From Polyodon spathula (Eukaryota; Chordata; Actinopteri; Acipenseriformes; Polyodontidae), in NCBI RefSeq assembly GCF_017654505.1, contig NC_054565.1, positions 6,131,270 to 6,195,269 of the forward strand: a DNA stretch of 64,000 nt, in the 5' to 3' direction. The notes below the pieces were generated by a model, which was given only the letters and a program-made list of their open reading frames with translations, did not search any database and was not told the origin of the DNA. The stretch's first letter is position 1. Each line of letters opens with the position of its first letter. This document shows positions 1 to 12,341 of this stretch, in pieces. The position numbers were made by a program, and so were the translations under genes.

Positions 1-1387
1 CCATTCGTGGAGAGGGCTGCTCGGACCGGTTAACGTGTATGCACATAAACACCATATCAAATTCACATTAAGGTAATTAACTGAACAAGAGATGTTTCGG
101 TTTATTTTTGGCAATACACTTGCTTGGTTTGTTTTGGCTTGCCCCGAGCAGTGCACAGCGCACAATACCCCCCCGCCTTTAATGAATTCATTATTGGTGT
201 CTGTTTGCTACATTCTATTGAGAAAGCACACTTATTGGACTGTCCAGTTCATCACATTTCCTTATTTCAGCTGTAAGGACGCATGTTTGCGCCAGCTTTG
301 GAAGCCTGTTTGCCAAGTCACGTAGGAGAGTGATTGTGAGACAAATAATCGCAGACTCCAGTAACTACTTGCGCCAGTACTTCAGGAGGTTATAAATGAC
401 ACAAGCAGACTCTGTTATAGTTCAAGATGACACAAAGCAGAAGGCGATTGACGCGTTTTGTTCAAGTCTAAAGTGTATCTAATGATTAAACAAGAACATG
501 TTGCAAAACAACCTTTTACGTCCAAACAGCTGTGTTACTACGAGGCACAGAAACTAACCACTGCGTAACTCACATTATTCTCCGATCTGTTCACTACCCC
601 TGCTTGTCAAATAGGTGACTTGTTTGGATTCAACAAATTAAACCTGAGTACTGTGGTAGAGTCACACCAAGGCACTGAAAAGCTAACCAAGGTCCCGCTC
701 AACAGGAAACAAAGCGGTCAGATCAGGAGATACTTATTTTGTATCTGCTTTGTGGTAGCTAACCGTTCCCCACTGTAATTCAACCCATTTGGACGCTGTG
801 AACAATATCTTTTGTGTGAATACTCTTTAAATGAACTATGTCAGGAACAAGCCTTGATTTTCAGATTGGGCACAGAGTGGAAAGCTATGAAGAAACACCC
901 AGAAGCATTCCTCTCACCTGTCTAGTTCTGTTTCTTTAAGAGGGAGGGGTATTGGGTTACAAAACAGCACACCAAAGCTAATTGTTGAAACACATTTAGC
1001 AGCTTCTCATACTCTCTCAGACTTTCTTTACACTTGATTGTTTAACATACGCTTTCATGAACAAAAAGACTCTTTGGAAGTTAAATATTGATTGAATTGT
1101 ATGGAGATAATAAAAGGAGTAGAACTGGACAAGGTGTGCCCTAATGTGTGGGGAGAAACGGATTTCAGCACTTTAGTGTTTGGCTTATTTATAAGATGAG
1201 GTTTGATGTTTCTGCAGTGGAAGATTCATTCAAGAGATCTCAGGTGTATCTAAGTGTCTGCATATATATTGCCACGTGATGCTCTTCCATTACTGATCCT
1301 GCTGAACCCTGCAGATGAGACCGGTAACATAGTAAACATGCACTGTTGAGTGATACACTGGCGTTACAGATTCTGTCCCCCCCGGTG

Positions 1388-1530
1388 AGATGAGACGAGG
1401 TTAAAAGCTCTATAACCAGGAATGCAGACAAGCTCGATTGCACAGCGGTTAATACGCTCGCTTGCAGGGTGGCCGGTTCGAGCCCAGCCTCCACCTTGTT
1501 ACATAGGTGCCGTGACCCAGATCTCAAATA
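1388..1530 (+). mobile_element. tRNA-derived SINE, copy 1
   Basis: This copy contains an A-box-like segment (CAGCGGTTAA) followed by a B-box GGTTCGAGCCC, the internal RNA polymerase III promoter layout of tRNA-derived SINEs. Shared blocks such as AAAGCTCTATAACCA before the tRNA-like part and CAGCCTCCACC after it recur near 2640-2745 and 52255-52380. The matching order of blocks shows one dispersed family. The element is divergent and encodes nothing. Confidence 0.75.
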
Positions 1531-2139
1531 TATTTCTTTTTTTGTAACGCCACTCTCAAGCTCAGCAGTGGATGTTGCCAAGCCGCTTGTTCCCTGCTTT
1601 GCCTTGGCTTACACCTGACCAGTAGGGGTCACTGTGGCGCGGGGGAGAATGGCCAACACCAATTGATTAGTGAGTCACCAGCCAAGATCGGCAACTCTGC
1701 TTGGATTAATCCACAAGCTCTCGATGGCATGACTCACTCTGCACTCCCCATGACAGTGTCTTTATTAGGTGAGCCAATCCTCAACAGGAAATTATTTCTG
1801 GTAAATTCCCTTTGGGGCAACTGTTGCTGTTTAATGTTTACATCACCTTGTTTTGGAATGATATTTTCTTCTCATTTTACTGGAGTCAGGAACCCCAGGC
1901 AAGCTCTCTTCAGTGGTAAGGTAGAAGTGGCACCACAACAGCAGCACTGTCCTTCTGTACAAAGGACCAATGTTAAACCATATAGAGCTGCAATGGCAGG
2001 AACCGTTGCTTGAATAGTTCCACAACAGTGTGATATTTTGGCAAATCAATTCCAAGATATTGTTCTACCATATTGGCATGTCCTTCGGATGAAAGGTAAA
2101 ACCGAGGCCCTATTGTAAGTGACTCTGCAGCAGCAGTTG

Positions 2140-2205
2140 TGATGCATAGTTCACCCCCTAGTCTCTGTAAGTCACTTTGGATAAAAGCATCTGCTAAATG
2201 ACTAA
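2140..2205 (+). mobile_element. Fish LINE/SINE 3' tail fragment
   Basis: The segment GTAAGTCACTTTGGATAAAA followed by GCATCTGCTAAATGA matches, from general knowledge, a tail sequence very common at 3' ends of fish LINEs and the SINEs that borrow their machinery. A reverse-orientation copy is near 63318-63360. No reverse transcriptase remnant is visible beside it. Confidence 0.65.
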
Positions 2206-2639
2206 TTAACTACTGTGCTCTATTAGTTGCAAAACCAGATGTGTTGCTAATGCTGGCAAGGGTAGAGTTTCTTTATAAACAGTCTGACATATAGTAACAA
2301 TGCCATGTTTGTGGAATTTTCCAGTTTTTTTTGTACTGATTATGTTATTTGCACAAATATTTGCCTGCTTGACTAAGTATAATGTTAGAATTATGAATTT
2401 ATTATTTGACATTAGTTCACTCTGGCCCTTGAGACCTATTCCAGTCCAGGTTTTTGTTCCAGTCAGTTCCTGTATTAGTTAATTGATCTCTAGCAGGTTC
2501 TTAACTGGACTGGAATGGACTGGAATGGATTTTGAGGGCTGGAGTTGTGCTCCATTGCAGTAACCCCAAGCCAGCTCCACAGGGTTCCATGTGTTACAGG
2601 TTGCATGGTGTGATATGCTGCAGCTGCAGGTTCTCCCCA

Positions 2640-2745
2640 GATAGTGCGATGAGATGAGGTTGAAAGCTCTAAAGCCACGATTGCAAATGAGCCCGGCTCT
2701 TTTGCACTGTGGGGGCTGACGGTTCGGACCAAGCCTCCGCTCTGA
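2640..2745 (+). mobile_element. tRNA-derived SINE, copy 2
   Basis: This shares GATGAGATGAGGTTGAAAGC and a degenerate B-box (GGTTCGGACC) with copy 1, followed by AAGCCTCC. It is more decayed than copies 1 and 3, because the A-box region is rearranged. Orientation is the same as copy 1, about 1.25 kb away. Confidence 0.65.
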
Positions 2746-3712
2746 AGACACAAAGAGGATTTGTGTGTTTGTATAGTTGTATAGCAGGAATGCTCTGTTT
2801 GATTTCCGAGCTGTCGAGACCTGTTCTTCCTGTTTTCCTTCAGTCTCATGTGTTCATACAGGCTGTTGCGTGCAGGTTTCCCCTCCATTCTCTTGCTTAC
2901 CACACTCGTGGGCTGAGCTTTGCGTCCTTGTGATAAACGGCTGGTTTTGGGTGTGTCATGTAAATGACTCCTGAAAGGGCATGTTACACCTGGTAACAGA
3001 ATGTGTGAAGATGCTAGACCTGTTTCATAGCCTTAAGGAAACTCAAGTCAGCCCTATTTAACCTGGTGGATTCAGCTGGATTCTCTATCGACATCCATGG
3101 GTTTAAACACTCAGTCGTTACATATTCAGCAGCACAGCTACTAAAAAGAGCAGCCGTAGAAGTTACTGTTTCAACCCACACACCCTTCCACCTGCATTGG
3201 AAAGCAATGTACTTCCCTTCTACTGATTTACTTACAAAAGCTTTGCAGAACTGAAACTGTAATCAGTGGATTAGAGAACACTAAATGCCATAAGATAACA
3301 GTTCTTTTTTTTGTGATAACGAAACACTTCAGGGGCCACTTTAATATAATACATGAGATTCATAAAAACATTTGATGAATGGAATATTGCCGCTGATAAG
3401 AGCCAGTCCTGACATGCAGGAGGGCAGGAGGTGAAGAAAGAGAAGAGCAGTTGAAGTTTTGAACTGATGCCACTGGAAGCTATCAACAGTCCTCAACACA
3501 GGCTGTGGCAACGTGTGTGTGCTTCTCAACTCTGCTGCCCTGCCCTGGAACGAACATCCCTTTTCTAAGGAGGTGAAAGAGCAGTTCTTGTCCACCAAGC
3601 CTTGTGATAGCATGCTCCAATAATCTTTAAACCTAGCTCTTTTCAATGGTTGCAATAAACTGAGGGCGCCGCTGTGATTGATCTTCGATGAATCAATACA
3701 GGTTTAGAAGTT

Positions 3713-3753
3713 TAGAGTTCTTTATTCTCGTCTAGAGTTCTTTATTCTCGTCT
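3713..3753. repeat. 20-bp tandem duplication
   Basis: The block TAGAGTTCTTTATTCTCGTC occurs twice head to tail with no mismatch, which indicates a recent slippage or duplication event. No function is evident. Confidence 0.85.
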
Positions 3754-4960
3754 CCTTATAGATGCGTGCATTGGTGGGTGCAGTTGGTCAATGGCTTTGT
3801 TTTGAATGAAGTTCCGTGTCTGTGCAGTTTTTCTCCATCGATGGTGGGCATGACTAGTGATGCTACTCGGTTCTAAACAAACTGTGGGAAATGCAAACTG
3901 GAGCACACTGTCAATAATAGGACTCTGGTGAGACATTGTTAATCCCACATGGAGGACTGATCACAAATCAAGTCTGAAGAAGATATTGAGAAAGACTTCT
4001 GGTCAAAAAGCTTATCAAATACTTTTATTAGTTTCTCTTGATGTTAATAAAAAGCATCCATACTCTCTGAGCTTGTGTGCCGCTGTATTTGACACCCAAA
4101 CAAAGACTGCTTAATTAAATGTATCATCACATGCTTTCCAAGAACAAATTATTTTACAATACCCTAGCCAGTACTAACACGTTACGCATTTCATCTTGAA
4201 ACAGGACGGGACTCATCAAAGGAATGCAGCGGGTGAAAGCATGTTCTGTGCATGTCTGCTTGACAGTTTACAAGCACTGAAGACAGGAGGGTCCTGCACA
4301 CTGTATCAAAGAGTGTTTGAAAAAAGATGCCTCCAGGCACGACAACTCCACAACATGCGTTGAAAAACAACTCAGCTGGGGAACGGCTCACAGAATTAGT
4401 ACAGCCTGAAAAAATAGCTGCATTTGAATCCACTGCCTGCGTTTGGAGGTGCTTCCTGCTTGTTAGTTTGTTTTTATTTTGTATTCTTTCAGGAAATACT
4501 TCCCCAAATCACCAAAGCCATTTCATTCTCCCGTTTTGGAAATATTGTTTATTTGTAGGTCATTTTAAGAAACAGGGGATCGCATATCGAATCCAATGTA
4601 TTGGGAGGCACAGCAGGCTTATTTGCCAGCCCCCAGAGCCCTGGATTTTAATTCCTGATCAAGTGGCGAGGAGTTAGTCTGGGTGTCTCTCAAACTTGCC
4701 CCCTGATCAGAGCATCGGCACAGTTTTCAGTCTCTGCTTGAGAGAGAGAGAGAGGACCAGGATGGAATGCCAGGCAGGGGCTGCTCAAGTCAGGATTGCA
4801 GGATAGTGGAAATGTAAAACAAACCGTTAAAGGTAAAGCCATTTTAGCCACATTAGTCAGGCTTTTCAATAACCCTTATCAGAGTTACTTACTTTTTTTT
4901 CTTCTTCAAGCAAATCAAACACACAGCTGTGAAATTAAACATGCCATATGTTTATTCATA

Positions 4961-4967
<7 letters not shown>

Positions 4968-5029
<62 letters not shown>
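4968..5029. repeat. (TA)n microsatellite
   Basis: An uninterrupted run of alternating T and A, about 62 bp long. It is self-complementary and produces false open frames of alternating Ile and Tyr on both strands. Confidence 0.97.
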
Positions 5030-5034
<5 letters not shown>

Positions 5035-6911
5035 ACAGTATTGATTGACAAAAGGTTTAGAACGGACACAAATGGCAGTACAGAAACCGTTCCATGTACA
5101 GATATACATTGTAAACACATATAAAGCAATGTATGTAAACAGATGAAACAGCCCGATATAGTGTAACAAAGCATTCAGAAGAAACGAATGAACAAGGCAC
5201 CTGTCGTGTTACTGCTGTAACTATGGGTTTTATAGTCTGCGCTCCATGGGCCCTGCAGTGAATTGATTCAATCATTTTCACTGTGATACAGACTTCCTGC
5301 AGTAACAGCTGTGTCCTTTTCAAGGCATTGCTCCATTTATGGTTCCCCCATTCAGTGGCATTGTCCTCTCTTGAGGACAGGCTACTTTGTAATGTTTTGG
5401 AGCATTTTTACCCGGCAGCTTCTTCTTTTTAGCTATAATGTTATGTTAAGTTACTCTGCTTCACAGCCAGTGTGTCATTTTACAGCTCTGATTAGGGCCA
5501 CATCTAACATGACTGTCCTCAAAATAGGACACAACATTTTGTAGCCAAAACAAAATCTGTGAAAAAAATCTTGATTTAAAATGATAAGTTCAGCTTGTGT
5601 TGTGATTGTTTTTCAATTTGGCACTGAATTGGTTAATCAGATTTTGTAAAGACAGAACTGGAGAGTGTACAAGAAACTTAAACTGGAACCAAAAATGTCC
5701 CATCAATAAAAAATAAAAAAGATAACACAGTTTGATAATCTAACACCGTTGACAGTGGCATTTACATGAAGGGTTGGAATTCCTCAGTTCTGTAATCTGC
5801 TTGACACTAAAAACTCTTCTTGAAAATAAATTTTTAGTATCAAACAAAGAGGCAAAAATACCCTTGAAAAAAAAAAGATACTGCTATATAGAAGAAAGAA
5901 ATGTTCAACCGTTAAAAAAAATGTTGTGTAAAACTGGACCGCAGTTTTAAATATCAAAAGTACACAAAAACATTTGAATTCCTAAAAGCAGACTGTAAAC
6001 AAAATGTATAAGTGCATGTGAGATATTCTACCAAAAAGGCTTGTTTACATATTACAGCTGCTAACCACGGATTCATTTCCATTGAACAAAGGCGGTGTGA
6101 CGTGCATGATTATCAGCAAGGCAGTAAAATGGCATTTGATTAGAAGGCCCTCCAAAAAGACTAAGGAATTAGTCTCATCACTGAGATACCAATGAACCTA
6201 CTGAGACAGTTCCCGCACTGCTATGCCATGTGGCTGGGGAGATGTCATGGGGATGCGTCCTGGAAATGGTTCAGAAAATGATAAGCACCTTCAGAAGCCT
6301 TATCTAAAAAAAAGAAATGTGACTTTATGTAACAAGCTGGGAGGAAAAGTGGTGCACCATAGGAAAAGTGCCTCATGGTCACTGGACAGGCCACAGAGGA
6401 CCTCCTGAATGGCCAATGAAGCCGTCACGTCTTACATGCAGCTCATAGGGACGCTGGGGGGCTGAAGGAAACTCTTACTCCAGGCCAGTGGGTATGAGCG
6501 GACAGCCCTAGCCAACAACAGCGCACAGATTAAGGCCTAGTTTACTTGACGTCCTGATACATTTAACCCTAAGACAGATGGATGCTCAATTAGTGTGATT
6601 ATCTCCCATGGTGTGCAGCTTTTGCCCCAGCTTTCAGATTTGTTAAGTAACTGCTCAATCGTGTGTGCTTTGGAATGGTTTAGTCGTTGTTAAGAACCAT
6701 TCGTTTTAGGTACAGCTTTAGCACTGACCCACAGCCACTGCCTTGCATGAAACAACCTGGTCAAGAAGAGCAATCCACAGCGATGGGTCAAGTGCAGCTT
6801 CCTGGAGTCTTGCAAAGTCCACTTCCTCCCTAGTATACCTGAGTGGCACCAACAGCTTTTTGCATTTCTTTCTTTTTTTTTTTTTTTTAATGCAGAGCAG
6901 CAATGCCACCA

Positions 6912-7694
6912 CTACTTGGAAACCCTATTGTTGGGAGGGGCATAGGGCGGTACCTTCAGAGACTTTTCCATAATGCTGTGGCTCTCGTTGTTGTTGGCTG
7001 CGGTGGAGGCCACGAACAGCTCATGTCGGCGGTTGTTGGAGACCACGCACTCCTGACAGCGCTTGCCCAGGAGATAGATGAGCTCGCAGAGGTTGAGGAA
7101 GATGCAGAGAATGGACGTGACCACCATGAAGATGGTGAAGATCTTCTTCTCCGTTGGCCTGGATATGAAGCAGTCCACCACGTTGGGGCAGGGCTTCTGG
7201 CTGCACTTGATGAGGCGCGGGAAGTTGTAAGCTTCGTAAATGTAGTAGAGGACGTAGAGGAAGGCGGAGTCCACCCCGGCCTTGAAGACCAGGGTAAAGA
7301 CGTAGGTCCACCAGAGGCCGCCCCTCTTCTTACCCGTGTCCATGTACAGGCGGCCGCAGTCCTCTCCATTGCGCTCCCGGTGCCTTCGCTCGCGCTCCTC
7401 CCTGTAGGCCACGTGCATGACCACGAGCAGTGAGGGGCAGGTGACAAAGATGAGCTGCAGAGCCCACAGGCGGATGTGGGAGACGGGGAAGAAGTGGTCA
7501 TAGCAGACGTTGTGGCAGCCGGGCTGGGCCGTGTTGCACTGGAAGTCCTTCTGGTCGTCTCCCCAGACCCGCTCGGCCGCCACCACGTACACCATGACCC
7601 GGAAGAGGAAGACGATGGAGAGCCAGACGCGGCCGAACGCTGTGGAGTACTGGTTGACTCCGCTCAGCAAGCCCTGGAGGAACGCCCAGTTCAT
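6912..7694 (-). CDS. gjb4-like: Beta-type gap junction protein (connexin), GJB3/GJB4/GJB5 group
   Basis: This encodes a 260-residue connexin, a four-pass membrane protein. Six subunits form a hemichannel, and two docked hemichannels form a gap junction. The N-terminus [14 protein letters not shown] is most like mammalian Cx30.3/Cx31/Cx31.1. Extracellular loop 1 shows Cys53, Cys60 and Cys64 (C-x6-C-x3-C). Loop 2 shows Cys164, Cys169 and Cys175 (C-x4-C-x5-C). Membrane segments fall near residues 20-40, 76-96, 127-150 and 185-208. The short cytoplasmic loop and short polar C-tail are typical of beta connexins. The whole coding region is one exon, as usual in this family, with a splice acceptor (TTTTTAG) ending 14 bases before the ATG. 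The family is certain. The exact orthologue within GJB3/4/5 is not, because fish members of this cluster are hard to match one to one. Confidence 0.93.
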   Translation of the reverse strand: MNWAFLQGLLSGVNQYSTAFGRVWLSIVFLFRVMVYVVAAERVWGDDQKDFQCNTAQPGCHNVCYDHFFPVSHIRLWALQLIFVTCPSLLVVMHVAYREERERRHRERNGEDCGRLYMDTGKKRGGLWWTYVFTLVFKAGVDSAFLYVLYYIYEAYNFPRLIKCSQKPCPNVVDCFISRPTEKKIFTIFMVVTSILCIFLNLCELIYLLGKRCQECVVSNNRRHELFVASTAANNNESHSIMEKSLKVPPYAPPNNRVSK

Positions 7695-7708
7695 TCTGAT
7701 GCCCCTTT
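7695..7708 (-). other. gjb4-like: 5' UTR segment and splice acceptor of the connexin coding exon
   Basis: On the minus strand a pyrimidine-rich tract ending TTTCTGTTTTTAG immediately precedes 14 untranslated bases and the ATG. Connexin genes usually have one 5' UTR intron just upstream of the start codon, so this supports the chosen start. The intron would run from 7709 to about 9455. Confidence 0.75.
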
Positions 7709-8679
7709 CTAAAAACAGAAAACATTTGTTTACTTAAACGTTCATGTGCGCGCTTCCTGGAAAAAATCGCATTAACGGGCAGATTAAATTCAAAAAAACA
7801 ATCCACCCTCCCTTGCTTTAGACCTGCATTGCTGCCGTGTTTCATTGCACTGCTTATTAATCCACAGAATGTATCAAAAAATGATGCTGGTCGCTATATT
7901 ATTCATTGGACTCAGAGTTGAAGGAAACTATACACACAGCTGTAATGTACTAACATAGTATGTTTAATTCAATCTTTCACACTATATAACAGGTAGGGTT
8001 GGCATGATACATCCTTTACAGACTGCTGGTATACCCTCGATATACTGTATAGGGGTTTGTAAAGAACACAGATATCTGATCTTTTTGCACAGCTGTTAAG
8101 AAGCATTGTTTTGGGTGGCTAGGCAAAGACCAACATCCACCACTTACGCAAGCAGGTTTAACTGTATGAAACGTAGTTACACAACAAAGCAGGGTGTGCA
8201 CATCTTATTTGGCCTGTTTGTTCAACACAATAATAATAGCAGAGAGTAGCAAGGCAGAGCAATGGTGCAAATGTTTTTTGTTTTTTTTAAACAGGTTCAG
8301 AGAGAATTCAACCCAGGGTTGAATCACTTAGCACAGCCCAGAACAAACTAATGATGTATTTAAGAGATTAACCAGCCCTCCGCTGTGACACAAGTACAGT
8401 GTGAAGAAGATCATTAGCACATCACTGACATATCCAGACTGCTTAGTACTTCTGAGCTTCTACATTTTTCAAATAATTTATTTTTGTTAAAGAAAAATTG
8501 TTTAAACTCTATTGCAGACGTATAACAACTATTAAAACTCTCAATAGTGGTACATTTAGAATTACAGTACTGGAAGAGACTTTGCAAAACTACATGACAA
8601 CATTTATTAAATTATACCAGGGATAAGAATCAGAAAGACATTCATAATAATCTTTACTTGAATAACAAATCAATGTCTC

Positions 8680-8706
8680 ATTATTATTATTATTATTATT
8701 ATTATC
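8680..8706. repeat. (TTA)n microsatellite
   Basis: Short perfect TTA run, about nine units. Confidence 0.9.
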
Positions 8707-9229
8707 AATGCAATACAAGGCAGGATTAATAAAGCACAGTGTTATAATACTACTAATCGTATACTGCAGGTGATTTTTATACAATTCGTGTTGATTCCTC
8801 GGTTCCCTAACAAAACTCGCTAAATAGAAACTTCTGTGGTTGATCCCGGCGTGGTTTACGCGCAGGACATGTACCCCCCTTGGTAGGGTACTTATTCATT
8901 CCGTGTTCGGGATCGATTAAAACGATCAAGGTACAATATTTATATAAAAGTACAGTTTCCACCCCTTTTTTGTGAAAATGAAAAGTTATAAAACTTGTAA
9001 CAAGCTTGGTAAACATACTGCGTAAACAGCGGTGTTGATTGTACTGTCACAAAAATGGTACAAACGACACTTGAGCAAAACCCTCGATAGATACAGCCCT
9101 GTACAAAAACATGAAGAAGACGAAGAAGAAGAAGAATTCTCCACTCCTAAGCTATCTGGGAAAGCTTGTAAACACACTTCAGTTAAAAAGCCATCAAAGC
9201 TAGTTTTGGAACATGTTAAATCCAGACAA

Positions 9230-9280
<51 letters not shown>

Positions 9281-9299
9281 CATCATCATCATCATCATC
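9230..9299. repeat. Compound (AAT)n-(CAT)n microsatellite
   Basis: About 17 AAT units pass directly into about six CAT units, which gives Asn and His runs in a spurious open frame. A purine-rich GAA/GAC patch lies about 110 bp to its left. Confidence 0.95.
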
Positions 9300-9455
9300 T
9301 CAACCTTTTATCTTACAAAATCCAATCCTATTATAATAGCTGGTTATATTTAATTTATTTAGCCACACATGCCATATATAAACTCTCCACACAGACACGT
9401 GTGTTGAATAATTATAATAATAATACGAAGCCCGCGCTGTTTATTATATTCTTAC

Positions 9456-9570
9456 CGTGTAAATGATGAAGTCGCTCAAACTGTTGATTCTTGGAACACA
9501 CAAACCCAAAGCGAAGTGTCTAAATGCGAGGCGTCAATACAGTGAAGCGCACTGACTCCATGGTGGAAGA
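9456..9570 (-). other. Candidate 5' noncoding exon and promoter region of the connexin gene
   Basis: A consensus minus-strand donor (CG|GTAAGAAT) sits at 9451-9455, and the sequence to its right is less AT-rich than the surroundings. Two-exon organisation is the rule for beta connexins. The right boundary (transcription start) is not visible, so the end given is only approximate. Confidence 0.4.
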
Positions 9571-9881
9571 TCGACAGAAGAGGAGTGGCTTGCTCCTGTC
9601 TGGGATGGCCCCCGGCATGTTAAAGCACATTTATCAGCGTTGGGACGCTAGAAATTATGCACACAAACTTTTTTTTTTTTTTAATGCATGGACGCTGTTG
9701 TGATTTAATAGTAAGTCACATCTCTGTGTTTCAATGACTTGGATTCTCACGTAAATGTGTTGAAGTCGCCCGAGGGAGCCTTTGTCAGAAGCATTGCCTT
9801 TAGTCCTGCTGTTATTTGCACCTTCTGGTTCTATTACGGGTCAGTAAACATGACTCTCTAACTAACATTTTACAAAAAAAT

Positions 9882-9911
9882 CACACACACACACACACAC
9901 ACACACACACC
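9882..9911. repeat. (CA)n microsatellite
   Basis: Fifteen perfect CA units. Confidence 0.95.
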
Positions 9912-10407
9912 AGGGACCGTAAGAAACGTGGCGATAAAGTAACATTCTTTAAATCGTACTGCATCTTTAAATCACTGTTGTTCGGTGCTGGTTTCAAACC
10001 ATTTAGTTTACACATAACTTTCTTTATGGAACCATTGTCTGTTTTTTGGAACCCACAAAAGGTTCTTCTTGGAACCCCTGTAAAGTTCTATGCAGAACAC
10101 TTCTCCAGCAGAGCGGGCAGAGGCTCCCTTCAGAGCAGGTGTCTGGTTTGTTTATGAGCAAGCAGATCACTTATAATAGGTCTAATAGTGGTTCCCAAAC
10201 ATTCCTAAGTGCTTAAGAGGATTTTCATAAAGGATCCTTACAAGCATGGGCCCACCATCCACTTTTACAGAGCAGTGGAACATGACAACACAAATTAACC
10301 ACAGTGCTCCTGCTTTGTTTACATTCAGCTACAAAAGACAAGCAAAACATGTATGCTGCCTAAATATTTGGTAACAAAATAAAGCCACAAGAAATATTTC
10401 TCTTCGT

Positions 10408-10413
10408 TTTATT
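10408..10413 (-). terminator. Candidate poly(A) signal for the ZNF706-like gene
   Basis: AATAAA on the minus strand lies about 1.9 kb past the stop codon of the ZNF706-like gene, with a T-rich stretch downstream on that strand. If used, it gives a 1.9-kb 3' UTR. Other AT-rich matches exist, so transcript data would have to decide. Confidence 0.3.
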
Positions 10414-10584
10414 TGAATACAGTACAAGTTAGTAGTCATTAAAAAAATGAGGAAAGACAAATTGTAAATAAATGATATGTACATATGGTCAAATACACAG
10501 GATTCACAAATGTTGATGCCTGTAACCTAAAGATGCCCCCCCACCCCCCAACTTATTCATTTTGGAATTCATTATAAGTAAAAA

Positions 10585-10585
<1 letters not shown>

Positions 10586-10628
<43 letters not shown>
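10586..10628. repeat. Poly(A) tract
   Basis: About 43 bases, almost all A. It may mark the tail of a retroposed copy, but I see no target-site duplication. Confidence 0.9.
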
Positions 10629-10630
<2 letters not shown>

Positions 10631-10898
10631 CACCTTGGTGGTACATTCTTATTGGGAGTATGCGTTTGGATTTTGATTCAAGAAACTGCAGTGTCCTGTA
10701 CAGAATCTACAACTGCTTCTCACGTTCAGGACTTCTCTTTGCTTACAAGTATGCCATTTTCACAACTTGTGCTTTGACGAGAACCTAGCGCCAGAAATGA
10801 ATCAAACCGTATGCATCTCCTTTCCATTCCCAGCTCAGTGCCCAACGACAATTAACCCTTTAAAAAAAAAAAAAAAGTTCAAGAGACACGCGTCCCAT

Positions 10899-10922
10899 GG
10901 GGGGGGGGGGGGGGGGGGGGGG
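10899..10922. repeat. Poly(G) run of about 24
   Basis: An uninterrupted G homopolymer, preceded by an A run at 10862-10876. The length is unreliable in any sequencing technology, and the run could form a G-quadruplex. Confidence 0.9.
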
Positions 10923-11869
10923 AAAAACACATTACCTTTCTTTTTATTTGCAAGGAAGTTCAGAAACAGGTTTAAAATTTACTGACAGGTTGGATCTGGT
11001 CATCAAACTCATTTCTCAAGAAACCGGTTTTACGAATCGTTCATTCCCTTGCGTACCTTACGGGATTAAGTTTCACCAAGCAATACACAATGGAAAGCAA
11101 ATGCAAGAGGGATTGTTTTTTGTTACTTCGCTCCCCAGACGCTTAATTACATTTGATGGATATTCATATGCCAACTAAACATTTCAGTTAGGTGTACCAT
11201 ATACCCTACCCTTTCCAAAAAGAAACACCCAGAGGGTTAGACCTCAGACAGGTACTTTGCCCCAGAAGACACTGAAATTAAACAATGTTTGTACCAATAC
11301 TAAACTAATTGAAAATTAAAAAAGAAACAAACACTTCTAAAGAAATCTAAAACAATTGCTTCCTTATTAAAATATGCATCCCCCCCTCTTTCTTTACTAT
11401 TCCCATTGTAGTAGAAATATTTCAGTATCAAAAAAAGTTTTATGTTCATTACACCAAGAATGCTCTTGGGCAGAGAAAGTAAAATACGAGAAAGAGGAAG
11501 TGTTCATTTACAGACAGGCTCCCCTCCCCTTTCCTGAAGCTACCAAAATATTAAATTGCAGGACTTATTTTGGCAGGATAAGTGCAAATACATCTACTCT
11601 GAGTATTTGCCAGTTGGGTTTGGCTTTAAGCTGGTATGAATAGCTGAAGGTAACAATGATTAGGAGAGACAGAATTATTACTTTACCCACTTCCCTAAAC
11701 AAACTCCTATCCTCCTCACCCTCACCCCCCAACCGCCCACCCCCCTTACAAAAAGAAGAATTAGTGGTCTGTAGTACAGCTCAACTTAAATGTCTGTCCT
11801 TGTTCGCATCGTTTGCAGATTTGTCCAGTTCTTAAGTGCATCCTGTCACCGGAATTTGAGTCTGAAATG

Positions 11870-11899
<30 letters not shown>
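11870..11899. repeat. Poly(A) tract
   Basis: About 30 consecutive A bases within the probable 3' UTR of the ZNF706-like gene. On the transcribed (minus) strand it is poly(U). Confidence 0.9.
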
Positions 11900-11901
<2 letters not shown>

Positions 11902-12225
11902 TAATTTAAATGTTTTCTACACCCAAGAAAGTAAGCAGTTCTGGTCAGACGTGCTCCATTACTCACTTTTCCACAGGAAAAACACAAATCCCAATGCACA
12001 GCGCAGAGTTTTACTGCGAGCCATATTAGACTTGCTGTCTTAACTCTGTAGTTAATAAAGCTCATAAACCTGGGATGAATCAAATTGCTAAGCAGCAACA
12101 GCCTGATGGCCATCCCATAGCTTCCGATGTACACACCACAATTAACTTTGACTGATCCGATTGCCCCTCTCGGACAAATCAAAAGACTTAAGTTGAAAGC
12201 CATGGGATTCCAGCCAAAACACTAA

Positions 12226-12317
12226 GAGGGCTGCTGGCTGTGCTGTGAGAAGATGCCAAAGCACTGAGAAGAGGGCTGCTGTCTGTGCTGTGAGACGATG
12301 CAGACAGTGTGGCTCTT
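12226..12317. repeat. 45-bp tandem duplication beside the ZNF706-like stop codon
   Basis: GAGGGCTGCT followed by TGTGCTGTGAGA recurs with a 45-bp period starting at 12226 and 12271, with a few substitutions. It ends about 25 bases beyond the stop codon in the 3' UTR and does not affect the reading frame. Confidence 0.8.
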
Positions 12318-12341
12318 ACCCAAGCCTGTGAGCAGTTTCCT

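Larger units (their letters stand above)
1..6911. other. Non-coding flank left of the connexin gene
   Basis: I see no gene here. The stretch holds two tRNA-like SINE copies (about 1388-1530 and 2640-2745), a LINE/SINE tail fragment (about 2140-2205), a TA microsatellite (4968-5029) and a 20-bp tandem duplication near 3713-3753. The part closest to 6911 may be 3' UTR of the minus-strand connexin gene, but I could not fix a poly(A) site. All open frames are short and match no family I recognise. Confidence 0.6.
7709..9455 (-). other. Probable 5' UTR intron of the connexin gene
   Basis: This lies between the acceptor at 7709-7710 and a strong donor (ACACG|GTAAGAAT on the minus strand) at 9451-9455. 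Inside are short TTA and AAT/CAT microsatellites and no recognisable coding sequence. The 144-codon plus-strand frame at 9032-9466 is mostly microsatellite translation. Confidence 0.55.

Noticed and set aside
1388..1530. A functional tRNA gene
   Set aside because: It has A-box and B-box matches, but the sequence cannot be folded into a proper cloverleaf by eye and recurs as a dispersed repeat, so it is a SINE.
6903..7501. Overlapping plus- and minus-strand frames over the connexin
   Set aside because: They are GC-rich shadow frames of the real connexin coding exon.
9032..9466. 144-codon plus-strand frame with acidic, Asn and His runs
   Set aside because: The runs come from the AAT/CAT microsatellite and a GAA-rich patch. 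The frame lies in the connexin 5' UTR intron and resembles no family.
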